Assembly: GCF_963668215.1 (NCBI RefSeq)
Contig: NZ_OY764190.1
Span: 4,464,001-4,528,000 of the forward strand
Length of the DNA: 64,000 bases
Direction: 5' to 3'
Source: an uncultured Desulfosarcina sp.
GTDB lineage: Bacteria > Desulfobacterota > Desulfobacteria > Desulfobacterales > Desulfosarcinaceae
Positions 17,067-26,215 of this stretch are shown here, in pieces. A model generated the notes under the pieces. That model made no database searches. It had not been told where the DNA came from and saw only the letters and a program-made list of their open reading frames with translations. The position numbers and the translations under genes were made by a program. Each line of letters begins with the position of its first letter. The first letter of the stretch is position 1.

Positions 17067-17980
17067 AACCGGAAGATAAAAATATTTTATGCAGTCTGAT
17101 CCGGGACCACGAGGATAACGTGGGATCTTCCCGGGTCACCATGATGGCCCTTAAGGCCTTCGTGGCGTCGATCCATGAGGTGCGCTGCAGCATGGACGAG
17201 GCCCGGGGCCTGTATATCGAGTTGTCCGAAGCCATCAAGAACACCGAACCGAAGGTGATTCCGCTGATCCATCTGATCGAGGAGTTCGAAGAGGAGGTCC
17301 GAAGGGCGGGCGGCAAAACCATCGACGAGGTCAAGCAGCGGGCCATTGCCATCCTGCAGGCCAAGCACGCCAAGATCGAAGCCAAGGTCGGACAGGCCAT
17401 CGAACACGGGCTGACCTGTATCGACGAAGGCGATACGATCATCGTGCACACCCTCGGACACGATGTGACCAACATGCTCAAACGCGCACGGGAAGAGCTG
17501 AAAAAAAATTTCAAGGTAATCGTGCTTAAACAGGATCTGGCCAAGACCCGGCGGCTGATCAAATCCCTTTCCGCCGCGGATATCGACATGGAGATCATTC
17601 CCGAGTACGGCCTGATCCACTACATCGAGCAGAGCAACAAGGCGTTTATGGAGGCGCTGTCCATCACCGAGGACATGAAGGTGGTCTGCGCCGTGGGTTC
17701 GGCCAACATCCTGAGCCTGTGCCACTTGAACCGTCTGCCGATCTATCTGTTCGCCAACACGCTGAAGTTTTCCCACCGTCCGTCGTCCCATCAGCAGATT
17801 CACCGCAAGGTGCAGGCCCATACGCACGATGACATTTCCTATCAATTTGTGACCCACTCCCACGACACCGTCGATCTGCGGTTGATCGATTTCTTTGTGA
17901 GCGAAAACGGAATCATGGACAAAGAAGCCATTGCCCGGGATCTTTTAAAGTCCGGCGATGCGGCGCAGGACCGATCCTGA
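17063..17980 (+). CDS. eIF2B alpha/beta/delta-like protein
   Basis: A 305-residue protein of the eIF2B-like branch of the NagB/RpiA/CoA-transferase fold, which includes sugar-phosphate isomerases and regulatory nucleotide-exchange-like proteins. The N-terminal half is helical; the C-terminal half has the family strands (TIIVHTLGHDVTNML, KVIVLKQDLAKTRRL, KVVCAVGSANIL, LPIYLFANTLKFSHR). The ATG overlaps the TGA of the transporter gene, favouring it over an in-frame GTG at 17051. Its substrate is unknown. Tight coupling to a cation or anion transporter is unusual and suggests a regulatory or metabolic link. Confidence 0.75.
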   Translation: MKPEDKNILCSLIRDHEDNVGSSRVTMMALKAFVASIHEVRCSMDEARGLYIELSEAIKNTEPKVIPLIHLIEEFEEEVRRAGGKTIDEVKQRAIAILQAKHAKIEAKVGQAIEHGLTCIDEGDTIIVHTLGHDVTNMLKRAREELKKNFKVIVLKQDLAKTRRLIKSLSAADIDMEIIPEYGLIHYIEQSNKAFMEALSITEDMKVVCAVGSANILSLCHLNRLPIYLFANTLKFSHRPSSHQQIHRKVQAHTHDDISYQFVTHSHDTVDLRLIDFFVSENGIMDKEAIARDLLKSGDAAQDRS

Positions 17981-18569
17981 CGGACAAGGTCCGAATCGGG
18001 TCTTGTATGGTTTCTTCGGACCGGGTGGCTACAGGGTGGGGGCGCGCAAGGCATTCGGCCTTGTGGGTGAATATCGGGACAGGCTGTGATGTGCCTGACA
18101 ACTTCCACTGCCGGTGATCAGGTGCGGCCGCCGGGCGTAGCGGCCGCCGCCTCCCGTATCCCGAGGGTAAGCCGGCCGCCCCTACACCGCCTGGCGCCGG
18201 AAGGATCGCTTCAGCGGCACAAGATAACTGCATCTGAAAAGGTGCTTTATTCTCATCACCCCTCACCCCGGCCCTCTCCCCTCAAGGGTAGAGGGAGCGC
18301 TTGCCGGTGAATGCGCAAAAATTGATGGCTGCCCGAATCTTCCTGTTTCCAATAATGTAGCCTCATCCAAACGTTCCCTCGCCCCGAGGGGAGAGGGACA
18401 GGGTGAGGGGCAAAAAAATGCCTTGTTACGATGCCCGATTCAAATACGGTCACCCTGTTCAGCGGCTATCTTCGCATTGAACCGGCAGCCCCAACATGCT
18501 AAAAGAAATGAGCGCATGTGCTGCGCCTCCGTCTGCCGGCAAAACCGGCCGACGCACACCTAAAAATAC
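17981..18569. repeat. Intergenic region with repeat arms
   Basis: About 590 bases without a convincing gene. It holds a GC-rich duplicated motif (GCGGCCGCCGGGCGTAGCGG near 18123-18147) and two arms of an imperfect inverted repeat: 18259-18297 (CCCCTCACCCCGGCCCTCTC...) and 18374-18410 whose complement reads CCCCTCACCCTGTCCCTCTC. These look like the short CCCTCACCC-type intergenic repeats found in many high-GC proteobacterial genomes, here as a head-to-head pair about 77 bases apart. Confidence 0.6.
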
Positions 18570-18600
18570 AAAGGCCGTACTGCGATGCGGTACGGCCTTT
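18570..18600 (-). terminator. Rho-independent terminator of the small minus-strand gene
   Basis: A perfect hairpin with arms AAAGGCCGTAC and GTACGGCCTTT and a nine-base loop, followed on the minus strand by TGTATTTTTA. It lies 21 bases after the stop of the gene at 18622. Confidence 0.8.
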
Positions 18601-18621
18601 GCCAATCCTGATGATTTCGAA

Positions 18622-18885
18622 CTACAGGAGTTTGTCTACGGCGATGATTTCGTCGTAAGAGCCGCCGGCGCTGTCGATGAATTTCTTAACCGCTTCTGCG
18701 TCGGGCGCTTCCCAATCGCAGATGCCCGTGCCCGCTTCGTTCACATAGAGCCCGTTAAATTTTACCTGCGGATTTTCTTCCAAATACTTTCCCAACGCCC
18801 CACCGAGGGTTTTTTTGAACTCGTCTGTCACGGCGGATGGAGGAACTTTGCCTTTGTCGTATCTCATCACCAATACTTTTGCCAT
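18622..18885 (-). CDS. Small alpha/beta protein, possibly DUF4242-like
   Basis: An 87-residue soluble protein starting MAKVLVMRYDKGKVPP. The pattern of a strand, a long helix, a strand with YVNEAGTGICDWEAP, a helix and a final strand EIIAVDKLL recalls the small ferredoxin-like DUF4242 proteins, but that is tentative. AAGGAGGG lies 7 bases before this ATG, so longer upstream reading is rejected. It is monocistronic with its own terminator. Confidence 0.65.
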   Translation of the reverse strand: MAKVLVMRYDKGKVPPSAVTDEFKKTLGGALGKYLEENPQVKFNGLYVNEAGTGICDWEAPDAEAVKKFIDSAGGSYDEIIAVDKLL

Positions 18886-19304
18886 TTTGTTTCCCTCCTT
18901 TGTTGTAGTGAGAATAGCTGCTGCAACGGAACCGGGTTGGTTGAAATGTACTATTGCGCATATACACATAATTTGGGATGTTGTCAAATTGTCGGACGCG
19001 GTAATGGGAAAGGTAGTGGCAGGTTTCTGGATTGATAACGAAATTCGTTCCCTTACGGCGGGAGAGGGGCTCTTTTGCGACTTGTCGAAGGTGCTTAGCT
19101 GAGTTCAGGGGACTTATGCCTCAATGTATCTATAATCGGGTCGATGCTGGGATAGGGTATTGTAGGCTGTCGTTTCAGGCAGATTGAAAATCGGCAGGAT
19201 AGTTTCGGAAAGCTGTCGCTTTTAAGGCAATCATTTCTTTGGGATAAACTTTGATAATCTGTCGGGGCAGCAATTCCCCCAAAATTGGTTGAGATCGTTT
19301 ATCA
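18886..19304. other. Intergenic region left of IS110 copy 1
   Basis: About 420 bases with no gene I can support. The first part must contain the promoter of the small minus-strand gene. The rest, up to the IS110 boundary, is ordinary flanking DNA without a clear repeat. Confidence 0.4.
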
Positions 19305-19552
19305 CAACTGGTACGTTTCCGAGTGACAGATGGAGGGCAGGCGAGCGAGCCCGCAGGGTAAAGCTCGGGGAGCCTGGGCTGCTCTGTAACTCGGGCCGCC
19401 GTTGAAAATTTTGTTCCCTACCATTGTCCATTTTTAAAAGTAAAGAAGTGAAGCTCCCTTGTGTAAAGAGCCATCCGGAGTGATCCGGTGGTAAGGTGGT
19501 TTATCAGTCTGTCGCCAGACAGCTGAAACACATACACGAAAGGAGCCTCACC
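19305..19552 (+). ncRNA. Candidate bridge-RNA region of IS110 copy 1
   Basis: IS110-group elements encode a structured bridge RNA in the non-coding end upstream of the recombinase; that is established for IS621-like members. This 248-base end contains several short self-complementary segments (CGAGCCC...GCTCG, GAGCCTGGGCT, CGGGCCGCCG around 19340-19400). The actual RNA, its limits and guide loops were not determined. Confidence 0.35.
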
Positions 19553-21001
19553 ATGAAAAAGACAAGCATCTATTCGGATCGAAGTCAAGAACTGCTGGCG
19601 CTATTCGAAAATGCAGGCAATGCATCAAAGCTGATGTGTGTGCCCATCGATTACGCCAAAAAGGATCATCTGGTTATGTTCTGTAATGGAAACGGCGAGG
19701 TCCTCCGCAAACCTTTTTCGGTTAAGAATTCCCCTGACGGCGTGAAGTACCTTCTCGACCAGGTAAACCGTTCTTGCCGTAATCGCCATATTCAGTCTGA
19801 CCATGTCTTTTTCGGTGGCGAAGATGTCAACTCGTATGCTGAGAATTTCGCCAACACAATTCGGGCAAAAGGGTGGCTGGTTGCCAACGTGAATGCCCAT
19901 GATGCAAAGAAGCAGCGTGAGAATTTACAGGCCAGCACGGATCGGCTGGACCTGATGGGCATTGCCACCATGCTGCTCAACCGCCGGGCCAATTGTTGCC
20001 CGGCACAGACTGGCGTGTATCGCAATCTACGAACCCTAGTTCGCCACCGAAAGAAGCTGGTCAAGATGAAAACCGAAGTCCGTAACAGGATCCATACGAT
20101 TGTCGACCGACTCTTTCCCGGTTTTCTGAATGAAAGAAAAAGTGGGGTCCTTCCTTTTTCAAACAGCTCGCTATACCTGATGCAGGAGCGTTTCAGCGCA
20201 CCGCAGATCCGTCGCCGCCAACGGGGGGCATTGATCCGAAACTTGGAAAAGCGGGGAACAAAAAAAGCTGAAGCGGTAGCAGCCAAACTTCAGGAATACG
20301 CATCTCAGGTACTTACCACGCCAGACGAATATACCACCACACTTCAAATCTCCTTGACCAGCCACGTAAATCATTACCGCTGTCTGTTTGAGGGAGCTCA
20401 GCAACTGGCGAATGAAATGGCCCAACTGTTGGCCAAGACCCAGGGTGCCTTTATAACCAGTATCAAAGGTATCGGCATTGTTCTGGCTGCTGGTGTTACC
20501 GGCGAGATCGGCGATCCTTTGGCACAACGATCAACGGATCAACTGGCATCATATGCCGGCATCGTACCCAAAGTGAAACAAACTGGTGGCAAGCAGGGGC
20601 CTTCGAAAACGGGCCATGTCAGTAAACGAAGCAACCATATTCTGAAAGACTTCGTCGTGCAGTCCGCATTCCATATTGGTCGTTATGGCCCCAAAGATTT
20701 GCAGGACGACTTCAGTCGCCGTGAAGCTGACGGCCAGCATGCTGACTTCGGGATAGCCCGTCGCTTTGTACGTATCACCATGTGCATGATGCGGACATCC
20801 CAAGTTTACTTACCGCCTGAAATGAGAAGTACTCAAATCAAACCTGATCGGCGTGCTGATTATTACCTGGCAATGTGGCCCTACGTGCGGGACAAATGGA
20901 GCAAGGCCAACGCACTCAAGGTGGCCTTTGCCAAGGACCAACCGTTGGGGCAATGGCGATATATCGTTCAGGAGATCTATGGGATAAAGTTAAAAATCTA
21001 A
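19553..21001 (+). CDS. IS110-family DEDD transposase/recombinase
   Basis: A 482-residue recombinase. The N-terminal RuvC-like DEDD domain has the first Asp in VPIDYAKKDH, a Glu in FFGGEDVNSY and Asp residues in QASTDRLD. The C-terminal Transposase_20 domain has the IKGIGIVLAAGV...GEIGD helix-hairpin-helix-like motif and the serine region GPSKTGHVSKRSN. AAGGAGCC lies 6 bases before the ATG at 19553, preferred over a GTG at 19496. The protein is identical to that of copy 2, so the element is probably recently active. Confidence 0.93.
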   Translation: MKKTSIYSDRSQELLALFENAGNASKLMCVPIDYAKKDHLVMFCNGNGEVLRKPFSVKNSPDGVKYLLDQVNRSCRNRHIQSDHVFFGGEDVNSYAENFANTIRAKGWLVANVNAHDAKKQRENLQASTDRLDLMGIATMLLNRRANCCPAQTGVYRNLRTLVRHRKKLVKMKTEVRNRIHTIVDRLFPGFLNERKSGVLPFSNSSLYLMQERFSAPQIRRRQRGALIRNLEKRGTKKAEAVAAKLQEYASQVLTTPDEYTTTLQISLTSHVNHYRCLFEGAQQLANEMAQLLAKTQGAFITSIKGIGIVLAAGVTGEIGDPLAQRSTDQLASYAGIVPKVKQTGGKQGPSKTGHVSKRSNHILKDFVVQSAFHIGRYGPKDLQDDFSRREADGQHADFGIARRFVRITMCMMRTSQVYLPPEMRSTQIKPDRRADYYLAMWPYVRDKWSKANALKVAFAKDQPLGQWRYIVQEIYGIKLKI

Positions 21002-21539
21002 TCACGGACGGGTGCTGGAGATGATGGCAAAGCAAGATGATGTCTCAGCTTTGGCAGCGGGATGGCTTTCACAACTTGCCGCAGGTGATTCATGTTCCAA
21101 GAAATCGTCTGACGGCTCAGAAAAGAGTGCTTACCCGTTCCGTCCGAAAATTAATGGCTCCAAGGTGCTCTGATCCCAGAAATAATGGAGATCTCGTCAT
21201 ACCAGTTTGCCACAATCGGACATCCGTGGGCGGGGTTAACCACCTGTTTTGCTGAACTGGAGAAGTCAACTGAAAAATCGTCATCCCGGTTCTTGGTTCT
21301 TAAAAAAACCGGTTAAAATCGGCACAGGGGAGTGTTGTCTCAAAAAATGGTCGAAAAAAGGGTTGCAAAAATTCTGGTGCTCTTTTTCGATTTGGCCTGT
21401 CGATGAAATTTTCGATGGATTTGGAGGCCGACCAAAATAAAACTATGGAATTAATATCAGGCCCGGTGGCAAGACAAAGCAAGGTGCGCAATTTAGGGGA
21501 TTGTGAACGTAAAATTTATGAGGTTCGTATTCAGTGGAC

Positions 21540-22346
21540 TCACTTATTGGCTATTTTATCAATTTCTTTTTGTGCCATTTGCTCATAGTTCAGGTTAAGC
21601 TCAGCAATGGCTGTATTGTATTTTTTGGTAAGCATCGGATGCCGTTTGGAGGCTTTCGAAAAAGCAACATACATAGGTGTCGGGGGATCTGGAACATATA
21701 GGATTTTGATCTGTGTGTTCACCTTCATTTTTGCAGCGATAAAAGGAAGGGTAAATTGATTTCTCTCAAAAACTGCATCGACCCTGCCATGAATCAGTTT
21801 CTTTATATTGCTTTCGGCCCAGGCTCCATGGCCAAGCGGTTCAAGGGCGATTTTATCACTATGATTGTCAATTAAGGGGGTATATGTTCCGGATATGGTG
21901 GAAATAATTCCTATCCGCCAACCCTTGATATCATCAATTGAATCAATCTGTTTCAAAGAATTATCTTTACGCACAACAAGGATGGGTCGTGCAAAAAACA
22001 TAGGCGTGCGGGTGTATTGCAGAAACCGCTCTAATTCGGGAAATTTGTTGAACCCGACTGTTCCGTCAACCTCGCCCGATTTAAGTTTTTCGCCAAGACG
22101 TAAAAGTGGAAATGGTCCTATCCACTCGACCGTGTTACCCACTTTGGATGCCACGGTTTCAAAATACCTGATTGCAGCGCCAGTTGGTTTGGATTGCCCG
22201 TTAACAATATATTGATGCGGAGGAAGGATGAAGTATCCGATCTTAATGGTCTCTGAAAATGCGCTTTTGCCCATTAATAGAAAGAAAATGTGAAGGATTA
22301 TCAGGTGCCACGGATACTTTTTTGGGAAGTTGAATTTATGAGCCAA
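21540..22346 (-). CDS. Periplasmic substrate-binding protein, family 3
   Basis: A 268-residue protein with a signal peptide (LIILHIFFLLMGKSAFS, cleavage near residue 31) followed by a bacterial solute-binding family 3 fold (TIKIGYFILPPHQYIVNG, GAAIRYFETVASKVG, VDGTVGFNKFPER-like segment, WRIGIISTISGTYTPL). Such proteins bind amino acids or act as the sensing part of signalling proteins. No permease or ATPase gene is adjacent, so it is an orphan and may serve a sensory role or be residual. The base composition is AT-richer than the signalling clusters. Confidence 0.8.
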   Translation of the reverse strand: MAHKFNFPKKYPWHLIILHIFFLLMGKSAFSETIKIGYFILPPHQYIVNGQSKPTGAAIRYFETVASKVGNTVEWIGPFPLLRLGEKLKSGEVDGTVGFNKFPELERFLQYTRTPMFFARPILVVRKDNSLKQIDSIDDIKGWRIGIISTISGTYTPLIDNHSDKIALEPLGHGAWAESNIKKLIHGRVDAVFERNQFTLPFIAAKMKVNTQIKILYVPDPPTPMYVAFSKASKRHPMLTKKYNTAIAELNLNYEQMAQKEIDKIANK

Positions 22347-22592
22347 GGCGATTTTGCCGGATAACTTATTGAAACATTATTGTTTATCTGAATAATTTTA
22401 AATATTATTTTATGAATTATATTCAGTTCAAGTCAAGGGAATTCTAAATTTTGGGCTCGGTAGCTACAGAGTGTTCGTACTTTGTGGGGAAGGCCATTTT
22501 TGTAATGTAATAAAATACAGATATCCCACCAGCTTGGGTGTATCTACATCCATGGGGCAAGACCCCCAGCATAGAGGTCTGCCCCGTGATTG

Positions 22593-23430
22593 CTATCCAT
22601 AAATGTTGTCAATCCACCTGATCGCCTCGACATCGTTGATCGTTCCCAGGTAACTCTGGGTGGTCGAAAGGTTCGAATGGCGAAGGATGACCTTGCTGAC
22701 AATTTCGATGGGTACGCCGGATCGGGATGCAAAGGTTGCCGAATGCCGCCGCAAGTCATGCGGACGGAGATGGATGCCCACAAGCTTTCCCGCCTTCAGT
22801 ACGATCATCCGTGCCGCCTCGTAGGAAATGGGAAAAATGCGGTCTTCGGGATATTTGCAGACTTGTTTGGCATAATCACGGAGACGCTCCGCTACCTTCT
22901 GAGGTATGAAGACAATTTCCCGTTCCTTCCCGCTTTTTGGCGCTTGGAGGGTCAGTTTCTGATCCTGGATGTCTTTCAAACGTAGTTTCAATACCTCTCC
23001 AACCCGCATTCCGCCACGCGCCATCAGTTCGAGCATTAAACGGTTGCGAATTTTTGCGGTACGGAATATAACCTCGTCAATAATTTCCTTTTCGATGATT
23101 TCCCACCGCGATGTTACTTTTTGGCGGTAGATTTTCCGGATCATGGGCGTGTCACATGGATTTACTGATTCGGAATCGATATTATTCCGCACGAAGTTAA
23201 AAAAACATGATAGCTGGGAGTGCCGTACCCGTTTGGTATAGGCTTTATTGCCTTCGGTGAGACGGTTCAAGAAAGATAGAATTTCATCTGGCGCAACCTG
23301 ACCGATCTCCCTTCCACCAAACTCTTGGCAAAATGGCTCAATGACGGCTTGGTAGGATCGTAGCGTATTTTTTTTTCGAATGGTTTTTGTGATAATCGAT
23401 CCAGATGGATGCTGCTTTTGACAGTTTCAT
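22593..23430 (-). pseudogene. Tyrosine recombinase (integrase) with a frameshift in an A9 run
   Basis: Reading from an ATG at 23430 (AGGAGGTG ribosome site 5 bases upstream), the N-terminal core-binding domain begins MKLSKAASIWIDYHKNHSKK and then reaches nine adenines near 23371-23379. A +1 or -2 shift there continues into NTLRSYQAVIEPF and the rest of the integrase down to 22593; without the shift, translation stops soon after. The catalytic domain is complete: Arg in GGMRVGEVL, HDLRRHSA, the second His in LRHSN and the nucleophile in TTQSYLG. Total about 279 residues. The shift may be a true mutation or transcriptional slippage on A9. Confidence 0.75.
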
Positions 23431-23858
23431 GACGCACCTCCTGTAAAATTATGGGTTGGAATGGCGGGCTAAGCCCGATGACCACAATTATAGCCGGGTG
23501 CAGCGTGGAGATTCAATTCAATAATCTGTAAAGGGGATTGGAAAAGGATATTGGTATGTAATCACAAATTTTACTTGCTTTAAGCCGAACACAATATATT
23601 GGGGTTATGAAGTCCAGCCAAAAACTCCAGCTTCTGGCAAGCTAACAAAAGAATCGGAGGGGGCATTTTTCATGGGATAGCCGGAACGTATTTGTGTAGC
23701 CGTGAAAATTCTTGCCGTTGATCCGAGGAGCATCAATCCCGACAATTGACAAGGAAGTAATTCGGAAGCTATTTTAAAATTACAGTTCTCAAAACAGGCC
23801 TTGATAAAAGCAGACCGTGATGATTTCATCAATTTCGGTTTCTGTGAAGGCACAAACA

Positions 23859-24026
23859 ATGCTATTGAAAATCATAATCATAATTGCAATTAGTTTTGTG
23901 GCATTAATCGGTTTTGCGCTGATCCGCGGTGGACAATATTTACATAAAGAAAAATTTTTCAAAACCGGACTACGTGAAGGATTGCACAATACTACCATTG
24001 ACGAATATCCAGTGCATAAAGAATGA
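23859..24026 (+). CDS. Possible small membrane protein
   Basis: A 55-residue frame with one strong hydrophobic segment (LLKIIIIIAISFVALIGFALI) and a charged C-terminal tail (HKEKFFKTGLREGLHN). No ribosome site is clear. Immediately after its stop, in the same frame but without a start codon, another hydrophobic stretch (RLLIIGQILIAVDILAAIF) follows, so this may be a decayed larger gene. Not recognised; low confidence. Confidence 0.3.
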   Translation: MLLKIIIIIAISFVALIGFALIRGGQYLHKEKFFKTGLREGLHNTTIDEYPVHKE

Positions 24027-24170
24027 AAAAGGCTCCTGATAATCGGTCAAATTCTAATAGCAGTTGATATACTAGCAGCGATATTCATTTACTATTTTTG
24101 GTAAAAAGAAGTGTTCTTTTTTGCATAATTTCTGGGACCAAAATCGACCTGTTTAAGATTACTATTATCG

Positions 24171-24335
24171 GAATATGAAGCCCATGAGGTCGCATCCGGT
24201 CTCGAAGATTCCGATATCCTGGAAATGATAGATAAAATCGTTCAGTGTTATCAGGAAACGGCTAAAAAAGGAGAGCATATAGGAAAAACCATCGAACGAA
24301 TCGGTCTGGAGAATTTTAAAACAGCTTTGCGGTAA
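24171..24335 (+). pseudogene. C-terminal remnant resembling a sulfite/nitrite reductase family protein
   Basis: An open stretch without a start encodes 54 residues ending at a TAA, reading EYEAHEVASGLEDSDILEM...QETAKKGEHIGKTIERIGLENF. The pattern (helix, KKGE, R/K-IG, IERIGLENF) is like the C-terminus of siroheme 4Fe-4S sulfite/nitrite reductase family proteins. A second frame just upstream (GTKIDLFKITIIG) may be the preceding part after a frameshift. It is a fragment without its catalytic region. Family match is from memory of the motif, so moderate to low confidence. Confidence 0.4.
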
Positions 24336-24383
24336 GATGATTATAAAGATAAGAGCGGTCCCGATAAATGGATTTCCAGTGAG

Positions 24384-24743
24384 TCACATCTTTTTAAATT
24401 TCTTCTGATCCTTCTTGTGATACAGGTCGAAGAAGATCACGCTGTTGTCGGGGATCGTCTGGCAGTCGTCGCAGTTCTTGTCGAGTCGGCGGTTCTCCTT
24501 GCGGCACAACTGGCACCAGTAGTAAATGATCCGGTAATCCCGGCGGCCCACATATTTCTTGAAGCGTCCGTTGTACAGTCCGGCCATCTTGCCGTCGGCT
24601 TGAGCCGGCTCCACCAGCAAGCGGTCGATTACCTTGCGGATGCGCTGATAGCCTGCCGGATCGCTTGATTGGACCTGCTTGAGTTTCTTGGTGAAAAGAT
24701 CGGTCGGCTGGTAGCCGTTGGCATTGTCAGTAATTGCGTCCAT
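24384..24743 (-). CDS. RelE/ParE-like toxin-fold protein
   Basis: A 119-residue protein starting MDAITDNANGYQPTDL. The C-terminal half has a RelE/ParE-type pattern: a helix with RIRKVIDRLL, then KMAGLYNGRFKKYVGRRDYRIIYYW and a terminal FFDLYHKKDQ strand. A CxxC pair of segments (CQLCRKE, KNCDDCQ) interrupts the sheet and may bind metal. No antitoxin gene is adjacent. The longer reading from 24827 is rejected because its first part is the remnant of the neighbouring deacetylase gene in another frame. Confidence 0.6.
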   Translation of the reverse strand: MDAITDNANGYQPTDLFTKKLKQVQSSDPAGYQRIRKVIDRLLVEPAQADGKMAGLYNGRFKKYVGRRDYRIIYYWCQLCRKENRRLDKNCDDCQTIPDNSVIFFDLYHKKDQKKFKKM

Positions 24744-24765
24744 ATGCGCTTGTTCCCTTCGGTCG

Positions 24766-25324
24766 TTATCTTCTGGCGAAGTTGTTTCGTCCGTGAATCG
24801 AAAAGGTGAAGATCGTCGGATCTTCACTGGTCATGGCGGCCGTCCCCTTGGTGGACGTCACAGTCGACGACCAGAACCTTCCCGGCGCACTTTTCGGCCT
24901 GCATGGTCCGGGCGGCGATCACCGTGTCGTTTAGCCAGCAGAACCCCTGCCCACGATTGGGGAAAGCGTGGTGCGTGCCGCCACCGAGATTGACGGCCAC
25001 CCCTTGGGCCAATGCAGCCCGGCAGGCGGCAATGGTTGCGCTTACAGCATAGCGGGTCCGCGTAACGATCGGCTTCGACCAGGGCAGACCTACGCGGCGG
25101 ATTTCCCGGGGCGACAGGTCACCGCTGACGAACCGCTGGAGGTAATCCGAGCTGTGGGCTCGCAGTATTTCTTCATCGGAAGCCGGCAGCGGAACTTCCA
25201 TCCGTACGCGATCCGCCCAATGGGCGCCAATCCGGCCCCTTAGAAGTGTATATTTGTCTTTGGGAAAGGGGTGGCCCTCGGGAAGAGCAATGGGGAAGAT
25301 GTCGGAATAGTAGATGGGTAGCAT
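24766..25324 (-). pseudogene. Histone-deacetylase-like gene, frameshifted and truncated
   Basis: Starts MLPIYYSDIFPIALPEGHPF and shows acetoin-utilisation/HDAC motifs: GGGTHHAF, GFCWLNDTV and the metal-binding DCDVHQGDG. Just after GDG, near 24840, the reading frame is lost; in a second frame the expected continuation AAM...EDPTIFTFSIHG runs on to a stop at 24766. Family members are about 300 residues or longer, so the C-terminal third is also missing. The gene is therefore inactive. The IS21 element sits 36 bases upstream of its start and will also have disrupted its promoter. Confidence 0.75.
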
Positions 25325-25420
25325 GGGCCAACGGCTTTCTGCAGCTATCGGTTATGGTGTTGTCAATGGGAATGAAAAGTGTACCAGAAGTGGGAAAATA
25401 AAAATGTACCACCCTGGAGC

Positions 25421-26215
25421 TCATTGATTCTCCGTCTTCCCATCCACGTCGGCCAACCCTGAGGAACCGACCGTGGCGAAATCGTTCTTTGAAAAACTGT
25501 GCCCGCGGAGCCGATAGCTGTGCCCCTTGATGTTGACCACCCGGCAGTGATGCAGCAGCCGGTCGAGGATCGCGGTGGCGATGACCTGCTCGCCGAACAA
25601 CTCTTGCCAGTCCCCGAAGCTCTTGTTGGAGGTGATCAGCGTCGATGATCGCTCGTAGCGATAAGAGACGAACTGAAAGAACAGATACGCCTCCTTCGTG
25701 TCGATGGGCAGGTACCCGACTTCATCGACTACCACCAGGGCCGAAGTCAGATATGCCTTGTGCCGGGACTGGGGCTCTTTGAGTTTCCTCATCAGGGTGT
25801 CCATGGTGGTGAAGTAGACCTTGAACCCGTGATGGCAGGCCTTGATCGCCAGCGATATGGCCAGATGGGTTTTGCCAACGCCCGGCGGTCCCAGGAAAAT
25901 CACGTTCTCCTGCTTGCCGATGAAATCCAGATCGAAAAGGGCCATCACCTCCTTTTTGTTCAGCTTGGGGTGAAAGGTAAAATCGTACTCTTCGATGGTC
26001 TTGGCCGATGGCAGCCCGGCGGTCTTCATGGCGGTCTGTACGCGCCGTTTTTCCTTGGCGGCGACTTCCTCTTCCAGCAGCTGATCCAGAAAAGACAGAT
26101 AAGAGTCCTTGTCGGACTCGGCTTTGGCGACCACGGTTTCGAGCATCTCGGCGGCCTGGGTGAGCTTGAGCCGTTTGAGGTTGTCCTGGAGGCGGTCGGC
26201 GATCAGTTGATCCAT
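25421..26215 (-). CDS. istB: IstB ATPase, IS21 helper protein
   Basis: A 264-residue AAA+ ATPase that assists the IS21 transposase. Walker A is GPPGVGKTHLA at about residues 110-120 and Walker B is ALVVVDEVGYLP; sensor region SNKSFGDWQELFG and the C-terminal GHSYRLRGHS are standard for IstB. It overlaps istA by 13 bases, the usual coupled arrangement. Confidence 0.95.
   Translation of the reverse strand: MDQLIADRLQDNLKRLKLTQAAEMLETVVAKAESDKDSYLSFLDQLLEEEVAAKEKRRVQTAMKTAGLPSAKTIEEYDFTFHPKLNKKEVMALFDLDFIGKQENVIFLGPPGVGKTHLAISLAIKACHHGFKVYFTTMDTLMRKLKEPQSRHKAYLTSALVVVDEVGYLPIDTKEAYLFFQFVSYRYERSSTLITSNKSFGDWQELFGEQVIATAILDRLLHHCRVVNIKGHSYRLRGHSFSKNDFATVGSSGLADVDGKTENQ

Larger units (their letters stand above)
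19305..21386 (+). mobile_element. IS110-family insertion sequence, copy 1
   Basis: The boundaries come from comparison with the second copy at 53401-55482 on the other strand. Both are 2082 bases and identical wherever I compared them; their flanks diverge exactly at CAACTGGTAC on the left and GCTCTTTT on the right. The element has long non-coding ends (248 bases before and 385 after the transposase gene) and no obvious terminal inverted repeats, as expected for IS110. Confidence 0.9.

Noticed and set aside
18120..18300. CRISPR-like repeats in the GC-rich intergenic stretch
   Set aside because: Only inverted or single duplicated motifs are present; no regularly spaced direct repeats or cas genes.
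23605..23859. An 84-codon minus-strand frame between integrase and small membrane ORF
   Set aside because: Composition and lack of start signals suggest noncoding or degraded DNA.
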